Positions 1 through 7,613 of a stretch of DNA of 64,000 nucleotides are shown piece after piece. The stretch is from Igneacidithiobacillus copahuensis (lineage in GTDB: Bacteria; Pseudomonadota; Gammaproteobacteria; Acidithiobacillales; Acidithiobacillaceae), in assembly GCF_018854015.1 (NCBI RefSeq), contig NZ_JAAXYO010000066.1:1-64000 (forward strand), read 5' to 3'. Position numbers and translations under genes: made by a program. Below the pieces are notes generated by a model. That model saw only the letters and a program-made list of their open reading frames with translations, had not been told where the DNA came from and ran no database searches. The first letter of the stretch is position 1; each line of letters begins with the position of its first letter.

Positions 1-64
1 GCTCAGTGAAAACAAAAGCAGGTTAGAGCTCGCCAGCCAGCCCCGAAAGTACGGTGCGGTTTGA

Positions 65-985
65 GCGGTTACGACGAACTATACCCAACGGGCCATTGAG
101 CTCCTGCGCCCGATCTACGATGCCCAGTGGCGACACATTCTACAAAGCCGGGTCCTGGCGATGGATGAGACACCGATCAAGGCGGGACGCAAGAAGCAGG
201 GGCAGCTACAGGCGACCTGGTACTGGCCGATCTATGGCGAGGACGACGAGCTGTGCTTCACCTGGTCGACAAGCCGTGGCAGCGTGCACATTGAACAACA
301 GCTCGAGGGCTTTGCAGGCGTGTTGCTCAGTGACGGCTATGCGGCCTATGACCGCTATGCCAAATCCCGCCCTCAGGTGACCCAGGCCCAGTGCTGGGCG
401 CATGCCCGGCGCTACTTCGAACGGGCGCAGGAGCAGGACCCGGCCGCTGCCGAGGCCCTCACCTGGATCGGCGAACTCTACCGTATCGAACAGCGGATTC
501 GGGAGCAGGGACTCGAAGGCGAGCAGAAGCGCGACCATCGCAGCCGCCATGCCGGCCCGGTTGCCGAAGCCTTCTTCGGCTGGTGTCACCAGCAGCGCCA
601 ACGCATGGATCTGCTCAACACCGATCTCCTGGCCAAGGCCTTGGTTTATGCCGAGAATCACCAAGCCCAACTGCAGGTCTACCTGCGCGATCCCGAGGTA
701 CCCATCGACACCAATCATCTGGAGCGGGCCCTGCGGGTCATTCCGATGGGGCGCAAGAACTGGCTGTTCTGCTGGAGCGAAGTGGGAGCCAGGCACGTCG
801 GCATCATCCAGAGCCTGCTGAGCACCTGCCGCCTGCACAGCGTGGATCCCTACACCTATCTGGTCGATGTCCTGCAACGGGTTGCCTTGCACCCGGCCCG
901 GGATGTCGAAGCACTGACCCCTCGGGTCTGGAAGGAGCGCTTTGCCGCCAAGCCCCTGCGCTCGGATCTCGACCATGCCCGTTGA
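65..985 (+). CDS. tnpC: IS66-family transposase TnpC, C-terminal part, 5' end broken
   Basis: This is the catalytic half of an IS66 DDE transposase, which cuts and joins DNA ends. Visible catalytic landmarks are MDETP (first Asp), LLSDGYAAY (second Asp) and NHLERALR (the Glu, with the typical ERxLR context). About 306 residues remain, against roughly 500 in a full TnpC. The same frame is open upstream from base 2 but carries a TGA at 62-64, just before the NYTQRAIELLRP segment, so the gene looks disrupted. A shortened product could start only at the ATG at 161. The 3' end overlaps the next small gene by 11 bases. Confidence 0.8.
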   Translation, partial: AVTTNYTQRAIELLRPIYDAQWRHILQSRVLAMDETPIKAGRKKQGQLQATWYWPIYGEDDELCFTWSTSRGSVHIEQQLEGFAGVLLSDGYAAYDRYAKSRPQVTQAQCWAHARRYFERAQEQDPAAAEALTWIGELYRIEQRIREQGLEGEQKRDHRSRHAGPVAEAFFGWCHQQRQRMDLLNTDLLAKALVYAENHQAQLQVYLRDPEVPIDTNHLERALRVIPMGRKNWLFCWSEVGARHVGIIQSLLSTCRLHSVDPYTYLVDVLQRVALHPARDVEALTPRVWKERFAAKPLRSDLDHAR

Positions 986-1292
986 CATCGATGGCCTGAG
1001 CTTCGAAGAACTGCTGGGGCTCAACCAGCGCGTAGTGGCGCGCCTGAAAATGCTCGAATCGATGCAGGCGCACCTGGAGATGATGCGCTTTACTCCCGGC
1101 CAGCGTGTCAGCTTTGCCTACCAGGGCGGACGCCTGCTGGGCACGGTGGTCAAATACAACCGCAAGACCGTCACCGTGGTCACCGACAACGGCCGGAGCT
1201 GGAATATCCCACCCCATCTACTCTCGCCGGTGAGGGACGCTGGACCCGTCCAGCCCCACCCGCCAGCTGCCGACAAAAAAAGACTCAGATAA
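975..1292 (+). CDS. IS66-associated small protein with SH3/KOW-like segment
   Basis: A 105-residue protein whose ATG lies inside the end of tnpC, so the two are probably translationally coupled. Residues about 1-35 are helical and charged (FEELLGLNQRVVARLKML). Residues about 38-80 have the alternating pattern of a small beta-barrel (PGQRVSF, LLGTVVKYN, TVTVVTDNG), reminiscent of KOW or SH3-like nucleic-acid-binding domains. The tail is proline-rich and basic. It lies within the IS66 boundaries and is not TnpA or TnpB by sequence. I do not recognise a named family; a role in transposition is inferred from position only. Confidence 0.6.
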   Translation: MPVDIDGLSFEELLGLNQRVVARLKMLESMQAHLEMMRFTPGQRVSFAYQGGRLLGTVVKYNRKTVTVVTDNGRSWNIPPHLLSPVRDAGPVQPHPPAADKKRLR

Positions 1293-1331
1293 CCGCAATT
1301 GGGGCAATAGCGGTCTGGTTTGGACGGTTAC

Positions 1332-1517
1332 CTTGAGCTAGCCCAGGCCAACCCTGACGGAATCACTAATTCCGACGCATCAAAATCTCTTGGCCTTCAA
1401 AGCGATTACGCCGGTGGGTCCAAGGATTATCTTGCTTGGAGTGTGCTCGGGTTACTCATGCGCGAAGGGAAAATGGTTCGCGGCGAGGAGAGGAAACATC
1501 GTGCCGTTGTTCGCTAA
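1332..1517 (+). pseudogene. 3' remnant of an integron cassette gene cut by IS66
   Basis: An open frame of 61 codons continues from the IS66 end to a TAA at 1515-1517, seven bases before an attC site, the usual position of a cassette gene stop. The peptide (LELAQANPDG, SLGLQSDYAGGSKDYLAWSV, LLMREGKMVR) looks like a winged-helix C-terminal domain such as occurs at the ends of restriction-type proteins; that assignment is tentative. The 5' part should lie on the far side of the IS. An apparent TTG start at 1320 lies in the IS terminal repeat and is unlikely to be original. Confidence 0.6.
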
Positions 1518-1523
1518 AACTAC

Positions 1524-1604
1524 GGCTAACAACCGCTTCGAGAGGGACTGTCCAACAGCGGGCTTTGCCCGCCGTCGGCCGGCCCCTCAAGCTAAACGTT
1601 AGCC
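1524..1604 (+). other. attC recombination site of an integron gene cassette
   Basis: The outer arms ggctaac (1524-1530) and gttagcc (1598-1604) are perfect inverse complements and fit the R''/R' simple sites with one deviation from RYYYAAC/GTTRRRY. The inner arms, cgcttcgagagggac and ccctcaagc, pair with extrahelical bases and closely resemble the Vibrio-type attC left arm (gagagggactgtc). A central gcgggc-ttt-gcccgc hairpin closes the fold. Exchange by an IntI integrase would occur within gttagcc, between G1598 and T1599. No integrase or second attC was found in the window. Confidence 0.85.
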
Positions 1605-1871
1605 ATTTATAGGAAACCCCAGCTATGATCAAAAAGGGGAGATGGCGGGTGCCAGTGCCGAAGTTACCAATCTGAGGCAAGCCTCAGGTGGCCCTTTTCC
1701 TGTGCGATCTGAGAAGAGGCAGTCCGGGGTACGAGTCGGCCTGGCGGGTCACGTTAAGCTCGGGATGGAATCGCCAAAATGTTGCTCGACCTCATCTCGC
1801 CATCTCCACCCCCAGATTTTCTTACATTCTCCGGGGTGGCGCGAGGCGCAATGTACGTTAGCTGGCCCGCG
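1605..1871. other. Non-coding stretch after attC
   Basis: No convincing gene is seen here. An ATG at 1625 opens only 16 codons, although it has an aggaaa upstream. A tgaggc-aa-gcctca hairpin (1673-1686) is followed by a short T-containing stretch, but not by a clean U-run. gttaagc (1753) and gttagct (1857) resemble attC end sites, but no matching partner arm is visible. It may be the degraded body of a further cassette. Confidence 0.5.
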
Positions 1872-2738
1872 TCAGCGCGCTGGATCTTTGCTTTGCAGGG
1901 CGGCGATCCGTTGTTCCAGCGTCGGATGTCCGGCCAGAAGTCCTCGACTCTGACCAAAGGTGGCCAGTGCTGCCAAAGGTCCGCAGCAGTCGTCCTGCGT
2001 ATTGGCAGACACCCGTCGGCGCAGCAGCGACATCATCCCGGCAACCCCATACTGCTCGGCGGCGAAACGATCCGCCGCATATTCCCGGCGCCGCGAAAAC
2101 CAGGCGATGGGGAGCAGCGCAAACAGAAAAATGACGACTTGCAGCACGCTCAACAAAAGGGATCGCGATTGCTGCGGAGTATGAAAGAGCATGGTCAGAA
2201 TTTGTGCCAGGGCAAAGGCCGCGACAATACTCGTGCCCAGCAAGAGTTGCATGCTGAGCATATCTCCATAGTACATATGCGCCATTTCATGGGCGATGGC
2301 GGCACGTAGTTCTGCGTCGGAAGCCGATTGCAGGAGGTCCGAAGACAAGACCAGCCAGGCATGTTGCTGACCCATGCCCAGCACAAAGGCGTTGGGGCCT
2401 GCGGCGGAAAACCGGTAAAGTTGGGGCGCTGGCATTCCCAGGCGTTGTGCAAGTTCATTGGCGACAGCAGTCGCGAAGTGCTCTCGGGGCGTCGCGCCCA
2501 AGCGCTGCAAGTGTAAGCCGCGCTGGACCACCAAAGGTGTAAGCAACCCGAAAAACAGAGCGCCGAAAAGGCTCCATCCGAAAACAAGCAGCGGCAGCCA
2601 TGGGAGCAAGGTGTGCAGCGAAGAGGAGAGGTCACTGCCGGAAAACGGCAACAATGCCAGGGAGATCACCAGGACCATCCCTATCGTCATCAGGAAAGCA
2701 CTGAGCAACAGCCACGCCAATGTCTTGATCCACACCAT
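1872..2738 (-). CDS. htpX: HtpX-type M48 membrane metalloprotease
   Basis: An inner-membrane zinc endopeptidase of the HtpX group, which degrades misfolded membrane proteins under envelope stress. The 288 residues match the family length. Two N-terminal membrane segments (about 8-33 and 43-70) are followed by the zinc motif HEMAH at 150-154, two more hydrophobic segments, and the third-ligand motif RREYAADRFAAE. The start at 2738 is chosen because aaggga lies just upstream and the protein then opens with MVWIKTLAWLLL. It is co-directional with the bio operon but separated from bioD by 91 bases. Confidence 0.88.
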   Translation of the reverse strand: MVWIKTLAWLLLSAFLMTIGMVLVISLALLPFSGSDLSSSLHTLLPWLPLLVFGWSLFGALFFGLLTPLVVQRGLHLQRLGATPREHFATAVANELAQRLGMPAPQLYRFSAAGPNAFVLGMGQQHAWLVLSSDLLQSASDAELRAAIAHEMAHMYYGDMLSMQLLLGTSIVAAFALAQILTMLFHTPQQSRSLLLSVLQVVIFLFALLPIAWFSRRREYAADRFAAEQYGVAGMMSLLRRRVSANTQDDCCGPLAALATFGQSRGLLAGHPTLEQRIAALQSKDPAR

Positions 2739-2829
2739 CCCACACGCTCCCTTCTCTGTACTTTTTGCGGCATGTTGACGCCTGCAATGCGCTTCTAATA
2801 TTGGGAAGAGTGTAAACAGATCCTGAGCA

Positions 2830-3468
2830 TTACGGAAGCTCGAGGCCGTCGAACTCCGTCGCAAGAAAAGGCAATCTACCAAGATAGTTGCCGAGCATCA
2901 GCTCCTGCAGGGTCTCAAGGGTGCCGGCGGCGACTTGTTCCTGGCAGTGGTTTGCGATCCATCCCGCATAGGGTATCCCGCGCTGCAGAACGACGGCCTC
3001 GCTGAGACGGGCATGATTGATGGCACCCAGGCGCAAACCAACCACCAGAATCAACGGCAATCCAAGTTCCTCGATCCAGTCCAGGGTATCCCAGCCGGGG
3101 CCCAGGGGCACGAGTAGCCCCCCTGCCCCTTCCACGAGGAGGCGATCCACCTGCTGTGCACGGGCCTGCACGAAGGCGGTCAACCGGCTGCGATCCATGT
3201 TCTGCCCCGCCAGCTGCGCCGCCCAATGCGGCGCGATGGGCGGAGCGAAACGATAGAGGTTGCACTCCTTCTGCGGCAAGGGCGGATGACTGGCAGCGCG
3301 CAACTGCTCGATGTCGGTCCAGGTGCCGTCGGCCTCCTGCCCCGAGGCGTAGGGTTTGAGCGCCGCCACCGTCAAACCGCGCGCGGCAAAGGCGCTGGCA
3401 AGAGCGGCCGTGACGTGGGTCTTGCCGACTTCCGTATCCGTACCGGTAATGAAATATCCCTGCGCCAT
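2830..3468 (-). CDS. bioD: Dethiobiotin synthetase BioD
   Basis: An ATP-dependent enzyme that closes the ureido ring of 7,8-diaminopelargonate to give dethiobiotin. The protein opens MAQGYFITGTDTEVGKTHV, containing the GTDTxVGKT P-loop, followed by KPYASGQ and the LLVEGAGGLLVPL segment typical of BioD. At 212 residues it is of normal size. Its ATG shares one base with the bioC stop (TGATG). This is the last gene of a bioF-bioH-bioC-bioD set; bioA and bioB are not in the window. Confidence 0.93.
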   Translation of the reverse strand: MAQGYFITGTDTEVGKTHVTAALASAFAARGLTVAALKPYASGQEADGTWTDIEQLRAASHPPLPQKECNLYRFAPPIAPHWAAQLAGQNMDRSRLTAFVQARAQQVDRLLVEGAGGLLVPLGPGWDTLDWIEELGLPLILVVGLRLGAINHARLSEAVVLQRGIPYAGWIANHCQEQVAAGTLETLQELMLGNYLGRLPFLATEFDGLELP

Positions 3469-4310
3469 CAGTTGCGCCTGCGCGGTATAAATTGCAGGGG
3501 TTGCAACTCTCCTGACGGCCGGTCGGCAGCCCGCCAAGCATGGGCATGGACGACCTCGTACTGCAAAGGCAGCTTACCGTCTGGCGTACGAAATTCCTCG
3601 TAGGCGCTACGCAGGCGTTGCAATTTCCGCGGCGTAAAGAGGCCTCGACGAGGCTGGGAGTTGCCTGCGCCAATACCGCGCAGATCACGCAGCAGCGTAT
3701 CCAGATCGTCGTAGTGCAGTTCGTAGCGCTCGACATCGAGCACCGGGTCGGCGAAACCGGCCTGCACCATGGCATCGCCAAGATCGTGCATATCCAAAAA
3801 ATCATGCACATGCGGCTCCTCGTCGACGGACCGGAAGGCCTGTCGCAGCTCGCGTAGACTATCGGGCCCCAGCGAGCTGCAGAGTATAAGCCCCTCCGGT
3901 TGGAGCACCCGCCGCAGCTCCCGCAAGGCGGGCAAGGGGTCGGGCAGCCATTGCAGGACAAAATTCGAAAACACCATTTGCAACGACTGATCGCGCAAGG
4001 GCAACCGTTCCGCATCGGCCTGCAGATACCACTGCCGTTGGCGCCAGGATTTGCGGCGGCGCGCTTCTTGCAGCATGGGTAGTGCCAGATCGACGGCGAG
4101 CACCCGAGCGCGGGGAAAGCGACGATTCAGACGCCGACTCTGCAAGCCCGTCCCGGCACCCAGGTCGAGTAGCATCTGCGGGTCGATCTTTAGCAGATCC
4201 AGACGTTCGATCATTTCCTGCCCGACCTGATTCTGCAGGGTGGCCAGTGCCTCATAGTCTGCTGCAGCGTGGGCAAAGTGGCGACGAACGAGGTGTTTGT
4301 TCAGGATCAT
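3468..4310 (-). CDS. bioC: Malonyl-ACP O-methyltransferase BioC
   Basis: A SAM-dependent methyltransferase that caps malonyl-ACP as its methyl ester so that fatty-acid synthesis can build the pimeloyl chain of biotin. SAM-binding motif I is LLDLGAGTGLQ (about 47-57), then AVDLALPML, and FSNFVLQWLPD is the typical BioC motif. At 280 residues it is slightly longer than the E. coli protein. The start overlaps the end of bioH by ATGA. Confidence 0.93.
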   Translation of the reverse strand: MILNKHLVRRHFAHAAADYEALATLQNQVGQEMIERLDLLKIDPQMLLDLGAGTGLQSRRLNRRFPRARVLAVDLALPMLQEARRRKSWRQRQWYLQADAERLPLRDQSLQMVFSNFVLQWLPDPLPALRELRRVLQPEGLILCSSLGPDSLRELRQAFRSVDEEPHVHDFLDMHDLGDAMVQAGFADPVLDVERYELHYDDLDTLLRDLRGIGAGNSQPRRGLFTPRKLQRLRSAYEEFRTPDGKLPLQYEVVHAHAWRAADRPSGELQPLQFIPRRRN

Positions 4311-5050
4311 GCGAGAAAGACTTCACGCAGGGCTTGGGAACAGGCCGCGGGCTGGCTGAGGAAGGGGGCGTGACCACAGTGTAGCAGGCGCAGCACGCTC
4401 CCGGGCAGGGCCTGCTGCAGGGCCTCCGCCGCTGCCGGCAGCACGATCCGGTCGGCATCCCCCTGCAACAGCAACACCGGGTAGGGAAGAGCATGTAGGG
4501 AAGGACGCAGATCGATATCCCGCAGAAATTCCAAACCTGCCTGCAAACAGTCGCGATCTGGCAAGGGCCAGTCGTCAATCTGCGGCATACGGGCGCGGGC
4601 GGCAGGATCCCCCAGGGTCTGCAGGGCAAAAAAACGCCGCCGCAGCCCCTGGGCATCGCGCGTGAGTTCTCGAGCGAAATCGTCGAGGGTTTGCGCTGCG
4701 ATTCCCGCTGACCAGTCGGGGCGTTCGACAAAACAGGGGGAAGTGGCGACCAACACCAATCCTGTCAGACGCAGATCTCCACGCAAGGCCAGGGCCAGGG
4801 CAAGTAATCCACCCAGCGACCAGCCCAAGAGAATGGAAGCTGCGGGGACTGCCGCCAGCCGCTCGCGCAAGTCGTCGAGCTCCGTTTCCCATTGCCAGCC
4901 TGCCGCCGGGCAGGGACGCTCGCCGTGTCCCGGAAGCTCCCAGCTGTGCACGTGAAAATCCTGCTCCAGCATTGGCAGCCAGGGCGAGAAGACCCGCCGT
5001 TCCATACCCCAGCCATGCAACAGGACGAGATGCGGACGTTGGCGCATCAC
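4307..5050 (-). CDS. bioH: Pimeloyl-ACP methyl ester esterase BioH
   Basis: An alpha/beta hydrolase that removes the methyl cap set by BioC, releasing pimeloyl-ACP for BioF. The catalytic triad is visible: Ser78 in GWSLGG, Asp200 in QGDADRIV and His227 in CGHAPFLSQ. LLHGWGM near the N terminus is the oxyanion-hole motif. The length is 247 residues. ATGATG at the start lets the first ATG overlap the bioF stop; the second ATG, three bases on, is an alternative. Its place between bioF and bioC supports the assignment over generic hydrolases. Confidence 0.92.
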   Translation of the reverse strand: MMRQRPHLVLLHGWGMERRVFSPWLPMLEQDFHVHSWELPGHGERPCPAAGWQWETELDDLRERLAAVPAASILLGWSLGGLLALALALRGDLRLTGLVLVATSPCFVERPDWSAGIAAQTLDDFARELTRDAQGLRRRFFALQTLGDPAARARMPQIDDWPLPDRDCLQAGLEFLRDIDLRPSLHALPYPVLLLQGDADRIVLPAAAEALQQALPGSVLRLLHCGHAPFLSQPAACSQALREVFLA

Positions 5051-6228
5051 TCGCCACCCGCTATGAGCTGCAAGGCACAGAGTAGACGCTGGATGTCGTC
5101 TTGGTTGTGGGCAGCGCTGAGACTGATGCGTAGTCGAGCTTGCCCCACGGGCACAGTCGGCGGTCGTACCGCCGGACAGTAGATGCCCGCACTGCGCAAA
5201 GCAGCGGCCGCCCGCAAGGCTGCTGCGTTGCTACCCAGGATCAACCCCTGGATGGGCGTCTGGCTGGGCAGAAACGCCCGCCCCTGCAGACCGGCCTGCA
5301 GGGTATTGCGGAGCCCCTGTAGATGCTGACGTAACCCCTCTCCCTCGCGCAGTAGGTCGAGGGCGGCGCGACTGGCCGCGGCGACGTTCGCCGGCAAAGC
5401 GGTATGAAAGAGATAGCTGCGGGCTGCCTGCTGCAACCAGCGCGTGAGGCGGCGGGGACCGGCAACAAAGGCACCATAACTGCCAAAGGCCTTGCCGAGA
5501 GTGCCCACGCGCAGGGTCACCGCCCCGGCTGGCAAACCCCAGTACGCCAGACTACCCCGCCCCTGCGCGCCGAGCACACCAAAGGCATGCGCCTCGTCCA
5601 GCAGCAGACCGGCGTCATAACGCGCGGCGAGGGCCGACAATTCCGGTAGCGGGGCCAGGTCTCCATCCATACTGAACACCCCTTCGCTGACGATCCAGGC
5701 TCGGCCACGCCGCGGCTTTTGCAGCAGCGTTTCCAGATGCGCGAGGTCGTTGTGGCGAAAACGTTGCAGGCGGGCCCCGCTGAGTCGCGCGCCGTCGATG
5801 AGGGAGGCATGGGCAAGGCGGTCGAGGAGGAGCAGGTCACGGCCCTCGACCAGCCCACTCAGTATGCCGAGATTGGCCAGATAGCCCGAGCCAAAGAGCA
5901 GGACGTCTTCCACCTCCAGCCAATCAGCCAGGGCTTGCGCCAGGGCCTCATGCTCCGCCCGCACACCACCAAGCAGGGGCGCGGCGCCCGCACCGTACTC
6001 GCCACTGGCAAAACTCGCAGTGGCCGCCGCCCGCAAGGCGGGGTGCCGAGCAAGACCGAGATAGTCATTGCTGGCAAAGGAAAGCAGGGTCTGGCCAGCG
6101 CTGTCGCGGTAGAAGGGCCGCGGCCCCGGCAGCGGCTGCAGAACTTCCGTCTGGCGCAGAAGTCCCGCCTCGGCGCGCGCCGCGAGGGCTGCCTCCCAAT
6201 CGCAGTGCAGGGTGCTGGCTATCGTCAT
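5047..6228 (-). CDS. bioF: 8-amino-7-oxononanoate synthase BioF
   Basis: A PLP enzyme that condenses pimeloyl-ACP with alanine, the first committed step of biotin ring assembly. PLP landmarks are SNDYLGLARHP, DEAHAFGVLG (211-220) and TLGKAFGSYGAF with the Schiff-base Lys246. It is 393 residues, the usual size. The ATG at 6228 is preferred over a TTG 57 bases upstream because the family N terminus begins only about ten residues before the conserved Trp. No Shine-Dalgarno is seen, and the promoter lies directly upstream, which suggests a leaderless transcript. Confidence 0.93.
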   Translation of the reverse strand: MTIASTLHCDWEAALAARAEAGLLRQTEVLQPLPGPRPFYRDSAGQTLLSFASNDYLGLARHPALRAAATASFASGEYGAGAAPLLGGVRAEHEALAQALADWLEVEDVLLFGSGYLANLGILSGLVEGRDLLLLDRLAHASLIDGARLSGARLQRFRHNDLAHLETLLQKPRRGRAWIVSEGVFSMDGDLAPLPELSALAARYDAGLLLDEAHAFGVLGAQGRGSLAYWGLPAGAVTLRVGTLGKAFGSYGAFVAGPRRLTRWLQQAARSYLFHTALPANVAAASRAALDLLREGEGLRQHLQGLRNTLQAGLQGRAFLPSQTPIQGLILGSNAAALRAAAALRSAGIYCPAVRPPTVPVGQARLRISLSAAHNQDDIQRLLCALQLIAGGE

Positions 6229-6234
6229 GGGCAC

Positions 6235-6264
6235 GGTATAGGGGAGCTGGGCGCGCCTTGTCAA
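6235..6264 (-). promoter_or_regulatory. bioF promoter placed for leaderless transcription
   Basis: On the minus strand a perfect -35 TTGACA (6259-6264) is followed after 18 bases by TATACC (6235-6240). Six bases, GTGCCC, then separate the -10 box from the bioF ATG at 6228. Normal spacing would place +1 on the A of the ATG. Confidence 0.65.
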
Positions 6265-6312
6265 TGCGTCAGGCAATGGTGACAATGCTGCCTGGGCAGA
6301 GGGGATGGCAGC

Positions 6313-7035
6313 TTGCTAGCAATACCACTCGGGTTATCGAGGCGAGAGATTTGGCGCGAGGCACCGGGACGTTTCGTCTCTTGGCTCCTGCCGGAAAGCT
6401 GCCGTTTCTGCTCGGCACCCGGAACCGCGATCTGTGACGATTGCCACCGCGAACTGCCCCGACTGCCCGCCGACGGCTGTAGCTGGTGCGCCCTGCCCGT
6501 CAATGCCGATGGCGACTGTCCGGTCTGCAGTATCGAGGCACCCAGCTACGATTACACCTTTTGCCCCTTCGTCTATACCCATCCGTTGGCCGCAGCCATC
6601 AGCGCCTGGAAATTTCATGGCGGGCTGGACTGGACCCGCCCGCTGGCCCAGGCCTGGCTACGGACCTGGACCACGGAGAGCCTGCCGGCACGCCCCGGTG
6701 CCTTGTTGCCAGTGCCTGCCCACCCGGCCCGTCTGGCCGAACGCGGCTACAATCAGGCGGCTTTGTTGGCGCGGCACTGGGCGCGTGCATACCGGATTCC
6801 GTTGCGCGATGTCCTGCGTCGTACCCGCAACACCCCTCATCAGGTGGGAGGTAGCCGCGACCAACGCCGTGCCAACCTGCAGTCCGCCTTTACCCTGCGT
6901 GGCAAACTACCGGCACACATAGCCCTGGTCGATGACGTCATGACCACCGGGAGTACCGCAGAAGCGCTGGCGCAACTCCTCAAAGCGCAGGGCGTGCAGC
7001 GGGTGGATCTGTGGATTCTGGCGCGCGCACTGTGA
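6313..7035 (+). CDS. comF: ComF-family phosphoribosyltransferase-like protein
   Basis: A ComF/GntX-type protein linked in other bacteria to DNA uptake or use of DNA as a nutrient. An N-terminal zinc-ribbon-like set of cysteine pairs (CRFC, CDDC, CSWC, CPVC) is followed by a phosphoribosyltransferase domain with the PRPP loop LVDDVMTTGSTA. The length is 240 residues. No ATG exists in frame after the upstream stop; a TTG at 6313 with agagggga about eight bases before it is the best start. It is divergent from bioF and its stop overlaps the trmL start (GTGA). Confidence 0.82.
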   Translation: MLAIPLGLSRREIWREAPGRFVSWLLPESCRFCSAPGTAICDDCHRELPRLPADGCSWCALPVNADGDCPVCSIEAPSYDYTFCPFVYTHPLAAAISAWKFHGGLDWTRPLAQAWLRTWTTESLPARPGALLPVPAHPARLAERGYNQAALLARHWARAYRIPLRDVLRRTRNTPHQVGGSRDQRRANLQSAFTLRGKLPAHIALVDDVMTTGSTAEALAQLLKAQGVQRVDLWILARAL

Positions 7036-7511
7036 GCACACCCTTCATCGAATTGGTGCTCTATCAGCCCGAAATCCCTCCCAACACCGGCAACGTCATC
7101 CGTCTCTGCGCCAACACCGGGGCGCGCCTGCATCTGATCGAGCCCTTAGGCTTTGCCTGGGAGGATCGCCGTCTGCGCCGCGCCGGCCTGGATTACCATG
7201 AATTTGCCGAGGTACAGCGGCATGCCTGCTGGGCAGACTGCGCCGCCCAATTCGGTGACCGGCGGATCTTTGCCTTCAGCACCAAAGGGGCTGCAGGAAG
7301 TTTTGCCGAGGCACGCTTTGCCGCCGGGGATGTCTTTCTCTTTGGTCCGGAAACCCGGGGGCTGCCCGACGCGGTCCTCGCAGAATTTCCTCCAGACCGT
7401 CTTCTCCGTCTCCCCATGCGACCCGGACAGCGCAGCCTGAATCTTTCGAACTCCTGCGCCGTCGCTGTCTTCGAGGCATGGCGACAGCTCGACTACATCG
7501 GCGGCCAGTAA
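7032..7511 (+). CDS. trmL: tRNA (cytidine34/uridine34-2'-O)-methyltransferase TrmL
   Basis: A SPOUT-class methyltransferase that modifies the wobble ribose of tRNA-Leu isoacceptors using SAM. The start is the GTG at 7032, overlapping the comF stop, because the protein then begins STPFIELVLYQPEIPPNTGN, aligning with the family N terminus. Knot motifs are visible: NTGNVIRLCANTG, FGPETRGLP and MRPGQRSLNLSNSCAVAVFE. The length is 159 residues, as in E. coli TrmL. Confidence 0.93.
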   Translation: MSTPFIELVLYQPEIPPNTGNVIRLCANTGARLHLIEPLGFAWEDRRLRRAGLDYHEFAEVQRHACWADCAAQFGDRRIFAFSTKGAAGSFAEARFAAGDVFLFGPETRGLPDAVLAEFPPDRLLRLPMRPGQRSLNLSNSCAVAVFEAWRQLDYIGGQ

Positions 7512-7512
7512 G

Positions 7513-7556
7513 CTGTCATAAAAGTGTCATAAAAGCTTCATCATAATGTCACATAA
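7513..7556 (+). promoter_or_regulatory. Tandem Pho box array (PhoB operator)
   Basis: Four 11-base units in direct repeat: ctgtcataaaa, gtgtcataaaa, gcttcatcata and atgtcacataa. The first 18 bases, CTGTCATAAAAGTGTCAT, match the Pho box consensus at all positions but one. An AT-rich -10-like tatagact begins at 7561, at the distance expected for PhoB-activated promoters that lack a -35 box. The following gene is a phosphate-type transporter, which fits. Confidence 0.85.
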
Positions 7557-7613
7557 AAGGTATAGACTATGGTCCTGCTCAGTACATAGCCGCAAACTGC
7601 AGGAGGTCACCGC

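Larger units (their letters stand above)
1..1331 (+). mobile_element. IS66-family insertion sequence, right part
   Basis: The segment contains the C-terminal part of an IS66 transposase, a small overlapping accessory gene, and a right terminal sequence ending ...tggacggttac at 1331. Read outward-in on the other strand this begins GTAACCGTCCAAACCAGACC, the GTAA-type end expected of IS66 elements. The left end lies outside the window. The 8 bases after 1331 (cttgagct) would be the right copy of the usual 8-bp target duplication, but the left copy cannot be seen. The element interrupts the cassette gene that continues at 1332. Confidence 0.8.

Noticed and set aside
1753..1863. gttaagc (1753) and gttagct (1857) as further attC ends
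   Set aside because: No complementary left arm or foldable intermediate sequence was found upstream of either.
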